NCBI GenBank assembly: GCA_003427395.1
Contig: BFEA01000128.1
Span: 1,377,606 to 1,404,523 of the forward strand
DNA from: Chara braunii
Taxonomy: Eukaryota; Streptophyta; Charophyceae; Charales; Characeae
DNA length: 26,918 nt
Direction of reading: 5' to 3'
Position numbers and translations under genes: made by a program. Within the stretch, counting starts at the first letter, position 1. Each line of letters starts with the position of its first letter. Of this stretch, positions 9,240 through 17,460 are shown one piece after another. Below the pieces are notes generated by a model, which made no database searches, was not told the origin of the DNA, and worked only from the letters and a program-made list of their open reading frames with translations.

Positions 9240-9699
9240 GGGCCTCACTGCACTACGCATGAAACGTGCTTTTTCATGAGCTGCACATCGCTGCACTTAC
9301 TCGTGAATTGGGCCGTCGGGAAACGCATCAAGAGCTGTCAGACATAACTCTTGCAAACGTCAAGAGTTGTCGTCTCTGCACTACTCTTCGCTCGTGAAAA
9401 TACATTTCATGAGCTGTCAGGGCGCCGTCGGACGAAGTCATCTAGAGCGCTCTTGCTCGCCCGCCTGCAACCTTGTTTTTTGCAAGGGTGGTCAGACGGT
9501 ATCTTGAAAGGGCACGGGATTTCTAGAGCGAGCCTGGGTCTTGACGGACAAACCACGCTACACTGCACTCTAGGATAACTGTCAACGTCTCAAGAGTGCT
9601 TCATGAGCGGGACGATCTAGGGTAAGTGCAGCCAGGTCATGACAACTCATGACACACTCTTGATTTTTTTCACGAGTCACGAGTAGTGCAGCGAGGCCC
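9240..9699. mobile_element. MITE-like element, 460 bp, with TIRs and TAT target duplication
   Basis: The ends are inverted copies. The left begins gggcctcactgcactac and the right, read inward, begins gggcctcgctgcactac. Partial pairing extends to about 75 bp, including 'catgagctg'/'catgagttg' and 'ctgcacttac'. TAT flanks both sides (9237-9239 and 9700-9702), consistent with a 3-bp target duplication. 'catgag' and 'tgcac' motifs recur inside. No transposase frame is present, so it is non-autonomous. A 3-bp duplication would suit PIF/Harbinger or CACTA relatives, but the termini do not decide this. Confidence 0.8.
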
Positions 9700-9759
9700 T
9701 ATGTCAACACAGATGCACTTTTGTTTTTCTTCTTTTCTCTTTTGACAATAGCCCCCTCC

Positions 9760-9799
9760 GGTGCTAGTGGTGCCGGTAAGAGAAGACACCACTAGCACC
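9760..9799. repeat. Perfect 13-bp stem hairpin
   Basis: ggtgctagtggtg at 9760-9772 is exactly complementary to 9787-9799, with a 14-nt loop. It follows a T/C-rich stretch. Its role is unknown. Confidence 0.8.
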
Positions 9800-9974
9800 T
9801 GTGATTGTGGCTCACGGACATAGCGTTAGGGTAGAAAAACAAGGAGAATATAACATAACTGCATGCAGGCAATAGCTCCACTCAGGGCATACTCACAACA
9901 TGGCTTTTTTCGAGTCGGCTCTAGGCCTGATTGCAGTCAGGTCAGGATGCTCTTACCACCTTCTGTGAAGTTAT

Positions 9975-9975
<1 letters not shown>

Positions 9976-10016
<41 letters not shown>
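9976..10016. repeat. A41 tract
   Basis: Uninterrupted A run, possibly the tail of a retroposed sequence upstream. Confidence 0.9.
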
Positions 10017-10018
<2 letters not shown>

Positions 10019-10143
10019 ATTTAGGAAACTCCATCCGTAGAAAACAACAAAAAGGGAAGATGTCAACTGATGCCTACAGCAGTGCTTCAGGCATTGTCGT
10101 GGTCTATTGGGTCAGCCTCGGGTGGGTGTTCTTGTTTGCCCCA

Positions 10144-10193
10144 CTTTAGTCATGCAACATTCTGCGGAAAGGGATGCTGGACTTCACATCTGA
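10144..10193 (+). repeat. 50-bp direct repeat, copy 1
   Basis: Recurs at 10497-10546 with one or two differences. Both copies contain 'agtcatgcaaca' and 'tctgcggaaagggatgctgg' and both run on towards an A-rich stretch. The 'gggatgctgg' part resembles the start of repeat family 1. Confidence 0.85.
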
Positions 10194-10275
10194 GTAATAA
10201 AAAAAAAAAAAACAGAAAAAAAAAACGGCTTGTGTTCCTTTGCTCTTCTCCACAGCCTTCTGTCGGTAACAAGCC

Positions 10276-10421
10276 GTCAACCTTTCTCTGTTCTTCCTCC
10301 CGTTCTCCATAGTGACTCCTCTTATCTGAGGGCAAACTCGCACTGGCCATCAACCTTTCTCTGTTCTTCCGCCCGTTCTCCATAGTGACTCCTCTTATCT
10401 GAGGGCGAACTCGCACTGGCA
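10276..10421 (+). repeat. 73-bp tandem duplication
   Basis: Two adjacent copies with period 73 bp, differing at only a few positions. Both contain 'ccatagtgactcctcttatc'. It lies between the two 50-bp direct repeats. Confidence 0.9.
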
Positions 10422-10496
10422 CTTTGTAAACAAAAAATCTGCACAGGCTTACTAGAGAGGTTGATATGAGCATCCCCTCCCCCCCTAGTAGGCCCA

Positions 10497-10546
10497 TTTT
10501 AGTCATGCAACAGTCTGCGGAAAGGGATGCTGGACTTCACATCTGA
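10497..10546 (+). repeat. 50-bp direct repeat, copy 2
   Basis: Partner of 10144-10193, 353 bp away in the same orientation. A family-1 partial copy follows at about 10581-10613. Confidence 0.85.
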
Positions 10547-10706
10547 TTTAAAAAAATTAAAAAAGAAGGTTCTGATTTATGACAGGTGCAGCTCCCCGCC
10601 AATAGATTGGAGCAGCTGCTACGACGGCAACCACCGAGGGGCGGAAAAAAAAAAGAAAAAAAAAGAGGAATCTGGCGATGCTAGAATTAGAAGTTGTAAG
10701 TTTACT

Positions 10707-11100
10707 ATGCGTATTATCAGCGTATATGCTCCAAATGACGTAGGTGCATGCCAAGTTTTTATTGAATCTTCCATGCCCAACCTTCCTATTGGCATACCGA
10801 TCATTGTTGCAGGAAATTTCATTGTGGTCCCTGATCGGCATCTGGATTGTTGGCGTCTCCCCTCCCCTTGTCCGGTCTACGTTGAGACTGATGAATTAAT
10901 CATTGCTAACCTTTGTCAAACACCTAATCTTTTTTATTCATATAGACGAGTCAAACATGGCTGAACACTAAGTCACGTATTAATCTCATACTTGTGTCAG
11001 ATGAATTACATGGGGCATTACAAGTGGCTGAAATCTTCCCATGTAGCCCCTTTCCTGGTCTAGATCGTGCAATATGTGTGGTAATTTTTTCCTTTCCAGA
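10707..11100 (+). pseudogene. LINE APE-type endonuclease remnant
   Basis: The frame reading ISVYAPN followed by IPIIVAGNF resembles the endonuclease N-terminal half, where plant LINEs normally have a GDFN motif; here it reads AGNF. A PDRHLD stretch follows. After a stop near 10963 the homology continues in another frame with LILVSDELHG and then GLDRAI, where the catalytic SDH would be expected and is lost. So at least two conserved catalytic positions are missing in addition to frame breaks. The enzyme would nick target DNA to prime reverse transcription. Confidence 0.7.
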
Positions 11101-11595
11101 AAAAAAACGGATAAAGGAAGCGATTACTATAAGCTTAATACTGCCCACCTTAAAGTTAAAAGTTCTTTATCCTTTCTAAAACATATATGGACCTTTTGGA
11201 AAGGACAAAAGGAATGCATACAAGATGACATAAAATAGTTCAATAACGGTCCAACATTTCTAGGCCGTAAATGCAATGAATATCCCAAGATGCTATTCTC
11301 CAACGGATTCAACAACTTCAACATCTAGAAACTGAATCAGAAGAAAAGGAAGTCCTCGACACCTTAGCAAATGCAATCCAGGACTTAGAAACTCATATGA
11401 AATACCGGTGGCAAGGGGTTAGAATTAGAAGGAAGCTTTAAAGGCACCACATGGAAGGGGCGATGGATGCACGTTTTTTGCGATGGAAGTACTGATTGAA
11501 GCACTAATAGACACACAGAGTAGGGATAATTCCATAGTCACCTCAACGGCAGAATGTACCAAAATAGCTAGAAGTTCTTTATCTTAAAGGTTGTC

Positions 11596-12540
11596 TTGCC
11601 ACTAGCTAAGGAAGAAGTTTGGACAACCTTGATGCTAATGGATGAAGAAAAGACAATAGAAATTGATGGTCTTTCGAACGAGTTCTCGGAGTGTGGGTGG
11701 GATTTTCTCTCAGAAAACCTAATGAATTTCTATCAAGAAGTATGGTCTTCAGGAAATACGGGGGAGATTGTCGGTCAAGGGGCGTTAACTCTGCTGAAAA
11801 AACTAACGTGAATATACGTAATGATCGGTTAATTACCCTACTCACAGTTGTCTACAAGATGTTAGCAAAAGCACTAGCCAATAGGCTAACTAAAGTTATT
11901 GTGGATATTATTCACCTAGCTCAATCCAGGTTTATAACTTACATAAATATTCAAGATAATAAACTTTTAGTTAAGGAGTTGGTTAAGTTAACATGTTAAT
12001 CTAAACATAATGCAGCTCTCATCTTCATTGACTTCGAAAAAACATATGATCATGTTGATTGTTTTTTTCTAAACAAGTGTTTGTAAAAATTGAAGTTTGG
12101 TCCTTGCTTCCGAAGATGGCTTAAAATTCTGCATCAGAATGTCATAACGAGAGTGATGGTTAATAGTCATGTTACTCTGTCAATCTCTCTACGTCGATCA
12201 GTTAGACAAGGCGACCCTATTGCTCCCTCCTTATTTGTAATCATAATGGAGACAATTGTTGCTAATATAAGAAAACACAGGGATATCAAATGTATCTAAG
12301 TAACATCATCCTAGAGGAAGCAATTCATGTTTTCTCATTATTTGCAGATGATCTCTCACTCATGGTTGAAGCATCACATGAGAATTTAGCAGCAGTCCAC
12401 GAACTAATAAAAAATTATTGTCGCTTATCTGATATGAAAGTTAACTGGGACAATAAAATGTTAGGTTGGTGGATTCACCATCGAGGGTTTCGTCCCCCAG
12501 AGCAACCAAAGGTTAACTGACTCTCATTAAAGACACCTGT
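11596..12540 (+). pseudogene. LINE reverse transcriptase remnant
   Basis: The pre-RT block IDGLSNEF leads into FYQEVWSSG. The next frame reads ITLLTVVYKMLAKALANRL, a hallmark of plant L1-like RT. The first catalytic Asp lies in IDFEKTYDHVD, encoded at about 12024-12056 in a broken stretch. RQGDP follows at about 12208. The metal-binding FADD is intact at 12341-12352. Four or more frame breaks separate these blocks. In a live element the enzyme copies LINE RNA onto nicked chromosomal DNA. Confidence 0.88.
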
Positions 12541-13694
12541 GCGGGTTCTAGGAGTATCCTTAATTGCAGAAGGGAAACAGACTACCAATAATGAATGGAT
12601 TTCCCAACAGACCCTCACGAAACAAGAATTATGGCAAGACAAACATACCTCGATTTTGAGTCGTGCTCTTGTCATGACTTTTATTAATCAGTCATTCGGG
12701 TCACAGACAAGGCTGCTCTCAAAACACTTCAAAGACAATTTGTGACATTCTTATGGAGGGGTAATCATGAGAGTAGGAATGTTATCAGTAGAGTGGCATG
12801 ATAGTAAGAGATTCAACTAAAGGTAAAAGGGGGGCTGAAAATTATTGAGCCGACTACGTAGGAATGACTTTGTTCATCCAGTGAATCAAGAGGCTAGTAT
12901 TTAACCGCTAGACCCACTGGAATGCTTTGCCATGAAAGCAGATCAAATGCCTCGCACCTGAGACGTTGGATGACATTGACCCATTGTTATGGTTAGATAA
13001 CAGGTCATGGTCTATCCCTAAAAAGATCTCAGGTGGGATAAAAAATCCAATGGGATCAAACAGTTTGGTGGCAAGGATAAACCTTGGCAAGGATCCCTTC
13101 TGGCCTACCTTATTAAAAACATGGAGAAAGTTACCCTTGCCAAACAAGGTTGCTCTAGAGATATGGGAGGAAGTTTTTCAGCAACCTTTTTTCAACAATC
13201 CATGGATCCGAGATTCGCAAGGGCATATTTTGCATTGTACGGACTCATCATGGAAAGGATGAGTCAAAAGAGGGGTTTTACGCATCAAAAACATTTCGAG
13301 TGAGGATTCTAAGGAATGTATCTCGCTAACTGATCTGCATAGGCAGTTGAGGTATTGCCACCATTCGGGGGAAGCCCTAGAAAAAATCACTTAACTAATT
13401 CCTATGGACTGGATCCATATCCTAAGGAAAGACCCAAGACTCCAAAGAGGGGTTTTACGCATCAAGAACATTTCGAGTGAGGATCCTAAGGAATGGATCT
13501 CGCCAACTGATCTGCATAGGCAGTTGAGGTATTGCCACCATTCGGGAGAAGCCTTAGAAAAAATCACTGAACTAATTTTTTTGGACTTGATCCGTATCCT
13601 AAGGAAAGACCCAAGACTGAAAGAGGGAGATTGGGTAGCTATCACAAATCAACTTCACACGATCGCTAATATCTTACAAATTAACACCAATTGA
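12541..13694 (+). pseudogene. LINE ORF2 C-terminal region remnant
   Basis: After the RT, LGVSL and FLWRG-type sequence is followed by a GGLKIIEP block (about 12825-12850), as in the post-RT part of plant LINE ORF2. The frame from 12966 to 13262 reads on with WPTLLKTW and QPFFNNP, also typical. The coding then passes through the 177-bp tandem duplication at 13266-13619. Frames change several times. Confidence 0.65.
13266..13619 (+). repeat. 177-bp tandem duplication inside the LINE
   Basis: Two adjacent copies (13266-13442 and 13443-13619) with a constant offset of 177 bp, checked at three points. 177 bp is 59 codons, so the reading frame is kept. The second copy is open throughout, while the first carries TAA after 'atcact' and other changes. 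Confidence 0.93.
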
Positions 13695-13759
13695 GAAGTT
13701 TTTTTAGCCATATCCAGGTTAACTCATGATAACACAGTTATTCCAACAGAGGAAGTTCA

Positions 13760-14044
13760 GTGGTGGATAGTCAGCTCATCTTTAGATTTAGAGTGCTTAA
13801 ACACAATACCTCATGGCTGGCTTTCAGGCCAGATACTCTCATTGCTTGCCTGGCTCTAGAGCCTATTAATTGGGTCTGGACGTCACACGACGGTGAGGGT
13901 CGCCAGTACCAGAGAGCTCTCCATACTTCGACAGTCAAGTCCACATATAGAATGTTGAGACCACAAATTAATTTAAGGGGTAACTTCGGCGCAGTCACGA
14001 AAACAGTTTGTAATTGCATTCGAAACTGCGTTTTAGCAGTTTAG
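13760..14044 (+). pseudogene. Possible LINE 3'-end open frame
   Basis: A 94-codon frame follows the post-RT region on the same strand. Its middle has INWVWTSHDG, which could belong to the far C-terminal part of plant LINE ORF2, but it lacks a clear motif. It ends in a repeat-like stretch. Low confidence. Confidence 0.3.
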
Positions 14045-14110
14045 TCAAGATCCGAGTTTCAATTGCAGTTTAGTCAGGGTCCGAGTTTCAATTGCAGTTG
14101 AAACTCGGCC
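14036..14110. repeat. 29-bp tandem repeat with inverted end
   Basis: Units start at 14036, 14065 and 14094 (the third partial). Between the second and third units 'ccgagtttcaa' and 'ttgaaactcgg' form an 11-bp perfect inverted repeat with a 6-nt loop. The remaining 172 bp up to the LTR show nothing recognisable. Confidence 0.85.
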
Positions 14111-14427
14111 GTATGCAGTTCAGTTAGGGCCCTCGTCTATCCACGAACAACATATAAACATAAAAAAAGAAAGCACATCCCTTATGCTGTGATTGCGGTC
14201 CGATACAGGATGCTATAGTACTTGTCGAACTCAATGAAGCGTGGAATCCGCCCTGCCGGCTGGCAGGGCGCTACAGGGACCTTGTGACGCCCAACCTCAC
14301 GTCTAGAGCGACTTCCTTATCAGAGTGGGATGCGGGCCTTGAAGTGCGAAAAGGGGTGTGCCAAGGATTTTTTGGGAAAGTGGGGGAATCTTAGGGGTAT
14401 GAATGCAAATTGAAAGCCGTCGAGTTT

Positions 14428-14985
14428 TTAGACGAGATGGCGGTCATTTGTCGGGGAATTTCTAGTCGTGCCACGTGGCAACCGGTTCCGGGCAGTACAA
14501 TTTCGCCGCCCGCCGCGCCGTCGTCGCGAACTTTGACGCGACGCGCGGGGCCATTGCGGGGCAATGTAATTCCAGGGCACCACTAGAAGTTGATCATACG
14601 GGAGGACGAGTTCAAATGGAGGGAACGAAGTAGAAATACGGACGAACCCCGAGGAGATGAAATACTGCGAACGAGGCTCGTTAGGAATATCCGGGCAGCC
14701 GGGTTCATTCAGTAGCTCGGGCCTAAGTTCTTCCGCGCTTACTTGATCGTATTCGGATTGACACGGGAATTCGGGATATGGCCGCAAAGGTCCCCGCTGG
14801 GTTAGATTGCTACACAAGTCAAGCTTGGTCGATCCTTCGTCAGTCCAGTCGTCTTTCATCTTGTCATTGGGCGCTGGTGATTCCTGGGCGGACACGTGTA
14901 AGCAGCCCAGGCTGGCTGTACTTGCGCGTGTGAACGCGGAATTCCGCCTGGCGTGTCGATCGATCGGTTGGCTTGGGTTCAGCAC
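14428..14985 (-). CDS. Open frame inside the 3' LTR, unknown function
   Basis: A 185-codon frame in element sense. It begins at a GTG directly preceded, two codons upstream, by a stop, and the first ATG is residue 43, so a true product would be about 143 residues. Residues 108-147 (14545-14664) include SGF, FPPF, LPY, VVPW and WPR and are shared with the diverged LTR at 8532-8651 and the right LTR. It lies downstream of the TATA box, so in the 5' LTR it would fall in the transcribed leader. No signal peptide or membrane segment is obvious. The right copy has lost the ATG (Ile at that position), which argues against a needed protein. Alternative: a structured leader RNA that happens to be open. 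Confidence 0.4.
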   Translation of the reverse strand: MLNPSQPIDRHARRNSAFTRASTASLGCLHVSAQESPAPNDKMKDDWTDEGSTKLDLCSNLTQRGPLRPYPEFPCQSEYDQVSAEELRPELLNEPGCPDIPNEPRSQYFISSGFVRISTSFPPFELVLPYDQLLVVPWNYIAPQWPRASRQSSRRRRGGRRNCTARNRLPRGTTRNSPTNDRHLV

Positions 14986-15388
14986 AGTTCAATCCCCAGG
15001 GCCTTTTCGCGTCGTCGCGCGTCTGAGCGCGGCTCAATCAATCACGAGGGTGACCCGTGTCGGGTACGGGAAAAATCGCAAGGTCTATGGTTATGCGACT
15101 GCCTATATGCCGATAAGACATACATCCATTCATGCAAACAGAAAAGATCAAATGCATGCAACATCCATCAAAGGAAAACGAGACGAACTCCTATCCATAC
15201 ATGCACTTCTAAGGGTGAGACATCCACGCATTCATTCAAAAGTTCGAACATCCATAGATGCATCATACGTTCATCCGAAGGTGTGAAAAAAAAGTGGGAG
15301 ATACACACTCAAATAATCGAGGAAGGTCGAAGCCAAGACAAAGAGATGTAGCCGACGAAAATCGGGGGCGTATCGCCCGGAATCAAAA

Positions 15389-15396
15389 TTTATATA
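15389..15396 (-). promoter_or_regulatory. TATA box of the LTR promoter
   Basis: The minus strand reads TATATAAA, oriented with gag-pol. If used, transcription would start about 30 bp downstream, near 15360, putting about 1.1 kb of LTR in U3 and about 1.1 kb in R-U5. A GA tract lies 60-95 bp upstream of it. The sequence is identical in the right LTR (26084-26091). Confidence 0.55.
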
Positions 15397-15457
15397 CACA
15401 GATAAAGAAAGGGAAGAAATAACGAAGCCGCAAATCCAACCATCAACTCTCTCAGCA

Positions 15458-15484
15458 CTCTCTCTCTCTCTCTCTCTCTCTCTC
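15458..15484. repeat. (TC)n tract in U3, GA on element sense strand
   Basis: A 27-bp tract of the same length as in the right LTR (26153-26179). It is placed like a GAGA-type promoter-proximal element upstream of the TATA box. Confidence 0.85.
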
Positions 15485-16526
15485 CGATGCGGACAGTCCG
15501 TCGTCCCGCACCAACCCACGAAGTCGTCACCCCGCTTAGTCCTCCCGCACCCGTCGGATTCGCCCGTGCCCACAGTCCGTCGTGGCCCATGTCAATCCCG
15601 CGCGTTCGGCACCAGCCCGTCGGATCGCCCGACTCCTGCTCTACTCACCTCTTACTTCGCTCGTGTGCCGACCCTTCCTGATCGCGCAACCCCGAGCTTC
15701 CCATAACGGGTTAAGAGAGTTGACTAATCGCGCAGCCGAAATTTTTAGCATGCATGCATGCGCGAAGAATACGGAATTACCAGGACTTTAGAGTGAGGAT
15801 TAGAGAGCGAGCGCCTGCATTCTGCATGATCGAGGCGCGGTGTGGGGGACGTAACCCTTCTCCACGCACCGATCTGAGCATGCAAGCCGCGACCTTCCAA
15901 AATTTCAGCAAAAGATAGAGGGGGAGGGCGGGAGAAACGAAGTACAAGAAGAAAGATACAGTTACAATGGCGCCCACTCAAAATTACAGCTACACACGCG
16001 ATTAAGGGCGCCTGCTAATCCGAGTACCGTTGCAGCCGCATGAAGAGGCGCGTAGACAAAAGGCGCCGCGCGGCAGGAAAAATTTTAATTACTAAATTCC
16101 TAAATTCCTATCCAAATGCGAAAAAGCAAAAAGCGCGAATTCCAGAAGGAAGGTCCAAAATTCCGAGAGCCTTCGAGGCTCGACAAAATTCGAAAAAGAT
16201 TCAAAAAGGAAACTCGAAAAGAANGAAAACAGTTTCCCGCGCGATGTCTGCGCCCAAAAGATCCAAACCAAAACGAGAGAAGCGACGTCAACATTTGTTA
16301 ATCGCGCTCGTGGTGGCGCGGCAGACATCCATCCGACCAATCACTCAACTGGCCGTCCCAGGACACACCCACACCCGAAGAAGCGACGAAAAAGACGAAG
16401 AAACAAGGGTACTGATGCAATTTTCCACCGATCCCGATTTCCCGTAAGTGGCCCAATCTTCCCAGCTTAGGACCCCTCGTTGCAACCGCGCAGAAACTCG
16501 CGCGTTACAAAAAGTGGTTCGTCACA

Positions 16527-16778
16527 TATGTGACGCCCAGGGGGTTCCAATATTAGCAAGGTCCTGCTTGCTTGTTGAAACGTGTCGATTTCTCTAATCG
16601 ATCGACACGCGGAGCACTTCATTTTATGCCACTTACTGTGTGATTGCGTGTGGACGTCGTCCATCGTGGCAACACTGCTCTTCTACCAGTTCCTTAGATT
16701 GGGCTTTCGACGATCCAAGAACGGGATCTTTTTCATGTCGTCGCCTCGACACACGTCCATTACCTGCTGCATCAGTAA
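16527..16778. other. Junction between 3' LTR and downstream frames; no clear polypurine tract
   Basis: The polypurine tract should sit directly next to 16526, but on the element strand this stretch is not purine-rich. Instead the LTR end joins a second TGTGACGCCCA at 16529-16539, making the 16-bp perfect palindrome cgtcacatatgtgacg at 16520-16535. The next bases share 17 nt with the protease frame near 22319-22335. No gene was seen here. Confidence 0.5.
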
Positions 16779-17387
16779 TTAACCGGGAGGGGGAAGGGAA
16801 GTTGGTACATGTCGGGGCGGAGGGCTTAGGGGTAGCGGGGGCAGCAACCTTTCCATCCCAGTTGCAGATTCTGGAAGCGCTTGGTAGCGAATAAGGCGGT
16901 GGAAGCGGGGGAAACGGCTGCCAGTGCGAGGGAGGGACGCGAGGTAATCAGGATAGAGGGTGGTGAGGGTTCGGAAAAGTGCCGCGAGGAAACAATCGCG
17001 ATCTTCGCAGGCGGGGATGGTCCCCGTTATTATGCAATAAACTTCGATCATATTGTGGCCTCGCCATGCGGCACTAAGGAGCAAAACATGGAGGCAGAAG
17101 GTTGGGACGGCGCACTGAATGGAGGGGTGGGGGTGCACTACTATAGCGAAGCGAGCAGCATAGAAGTGACGGAAGGCGTTGCGGGGGAACGGATTAGAGG
17201 GGAACGTGACAGGGGCGGTGAGCTGGCGGAGGGTGAGGTATTCAAGGGGACGACGAGAGAGCGATCGGGGACGAAGACTAATCACCCGTATCGGTACGTT
17301 GGCGAACTGGGGGACGGGTTGGGGAGGAGCTGGATCGGCTTCGTTGCCGTGCCGATGGGGTCGGAGTCGTGGCCGTGAGGTCACCAT
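16779..17387 (-). CDS. Element-sense downstream frame B, unknown
   Basis: A 202-codon frame between accessory frame A and the 3' LTR, starting at an ATG or a near codon at 17387. The N-terminal third is rich in Arg and Pro and the last 25 residues are mostly Pro, Leu and Ser. The centre (residues 60-160) is more protein-like, with IEVYCIITG and CFLAALFRTL. It shows a faint resemblance to the start of frame A: both have LT-x-RQ followed about 20 residues later by HF and then a hydrophobic block. The opposite strand is also open over much of this interval, so coding is not proven. No membrane span typical of an envelope protein is present. Confidence 0.35.
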   Translation of the reverse strand: MVTSRPRLRPHRHGNEADPAPPQPVPQFANVPIRVISLRPRSLSRRPLEYLTLRQLTAPVTFPSNPFPRNAFRHFYAARFAIVVHPHPSIQCAVPTFCLHVLLLSAAWRGHNMIEVYCIITGTIPACEDRDCFLAALFRTLTTLYPDYLASLPRTGSRFPRFHRLIRYQALPESATGMERLLPPLPLSPPPRHVPTSLPPPG

Positions 17388-17460
17388 CCTCAGGTCGGGG
17401 CGGCTCCAGATCTCTGTTCGGGTCGTCGCAGATCTGCAGACTCGCCACGCTTGCGAGCTC

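Larger units (their letters stand above)
3688..10600. repeat. Dispersed repeat family 1, SINE-like, about seven copies
   Basis: The core runs from 'gggacgctggrcccg' through 'ttccagcaggtg' to 'gctccccaccaatagat' and 'tggagc'. Plus-strand copies lie near 3688-3710 (partial), 4664-4725, 7866-7925 and 10581-10613 (partial). Minus-strand copies lie near 5008-5066, 5351-5396 and 6467-6520, with a second partial core at 6536-6570. The copies at 4664 and 5008 run straight into long A tails in their own orientation, as a retroposed short element would. The copies at 6467 and 7866 share sequence further 3', including 'tgctcttatca'. I saw no clear Pol III box, so the family is unassigned. Confidence 0.6.
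10707..14044 (+). mobile_element. Decayed L1-like LINE, 5'-truncated
   Basis: The plus strand carries, in order, a diverged APE-type endonuclease, a LINE reverse transcriptase and a C-terminal region, split over several frames by stops and indels. No ORF1 is seen upstream. I found no clear poly(A) tail; an A-rich stretch at 14161-14167 might mark the 3' end. The wording of the RT block is typical of plant L1-like elements. The copy cannot be active. Confidence 0.85.
14283..16526 (-). repeat. 3' LTR (left copy), 2244 bp
   Basis: On the plus strand it starts TGTGACG (14283-14289) and ends CGTCACA (16520-16526), a 7-bp terminal inverted repeat with TG/CA ends, as expected for an LTR. It aligns with 25012-26918. 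The first roughly 800 bp differ at many positions and by indels, while 15085-16223 is identical to 25780-26918. The LTR contains a TATA box, a GA/TC tract and an open frame. An N lies at 16224. Confidence 0.85.

Noticed and set aside
9240-9699. CRISPR-like array from recurring catgag/tgcac motifs
   Set aside because: The motifs are short, irregularly spaced and in both orientations, and fit subterminal repeats of a MITE.
9760-9799. MicroRNA precursor
   Set aside because: The stem is only 13 bp, too short for a plant miRNA hairpin.
14807-15351. Plus-strand frames inside the LTR
   Set aside because: Antisense to the element, and the reading differs between LTR copies. No motif.
16881-17378. 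165-codon plus-strand frame
   Set aside because: Antisense to the element and opposite frame B. Gly/Glu-rich composition fits a shadow of Pro/Arg-rich coding.
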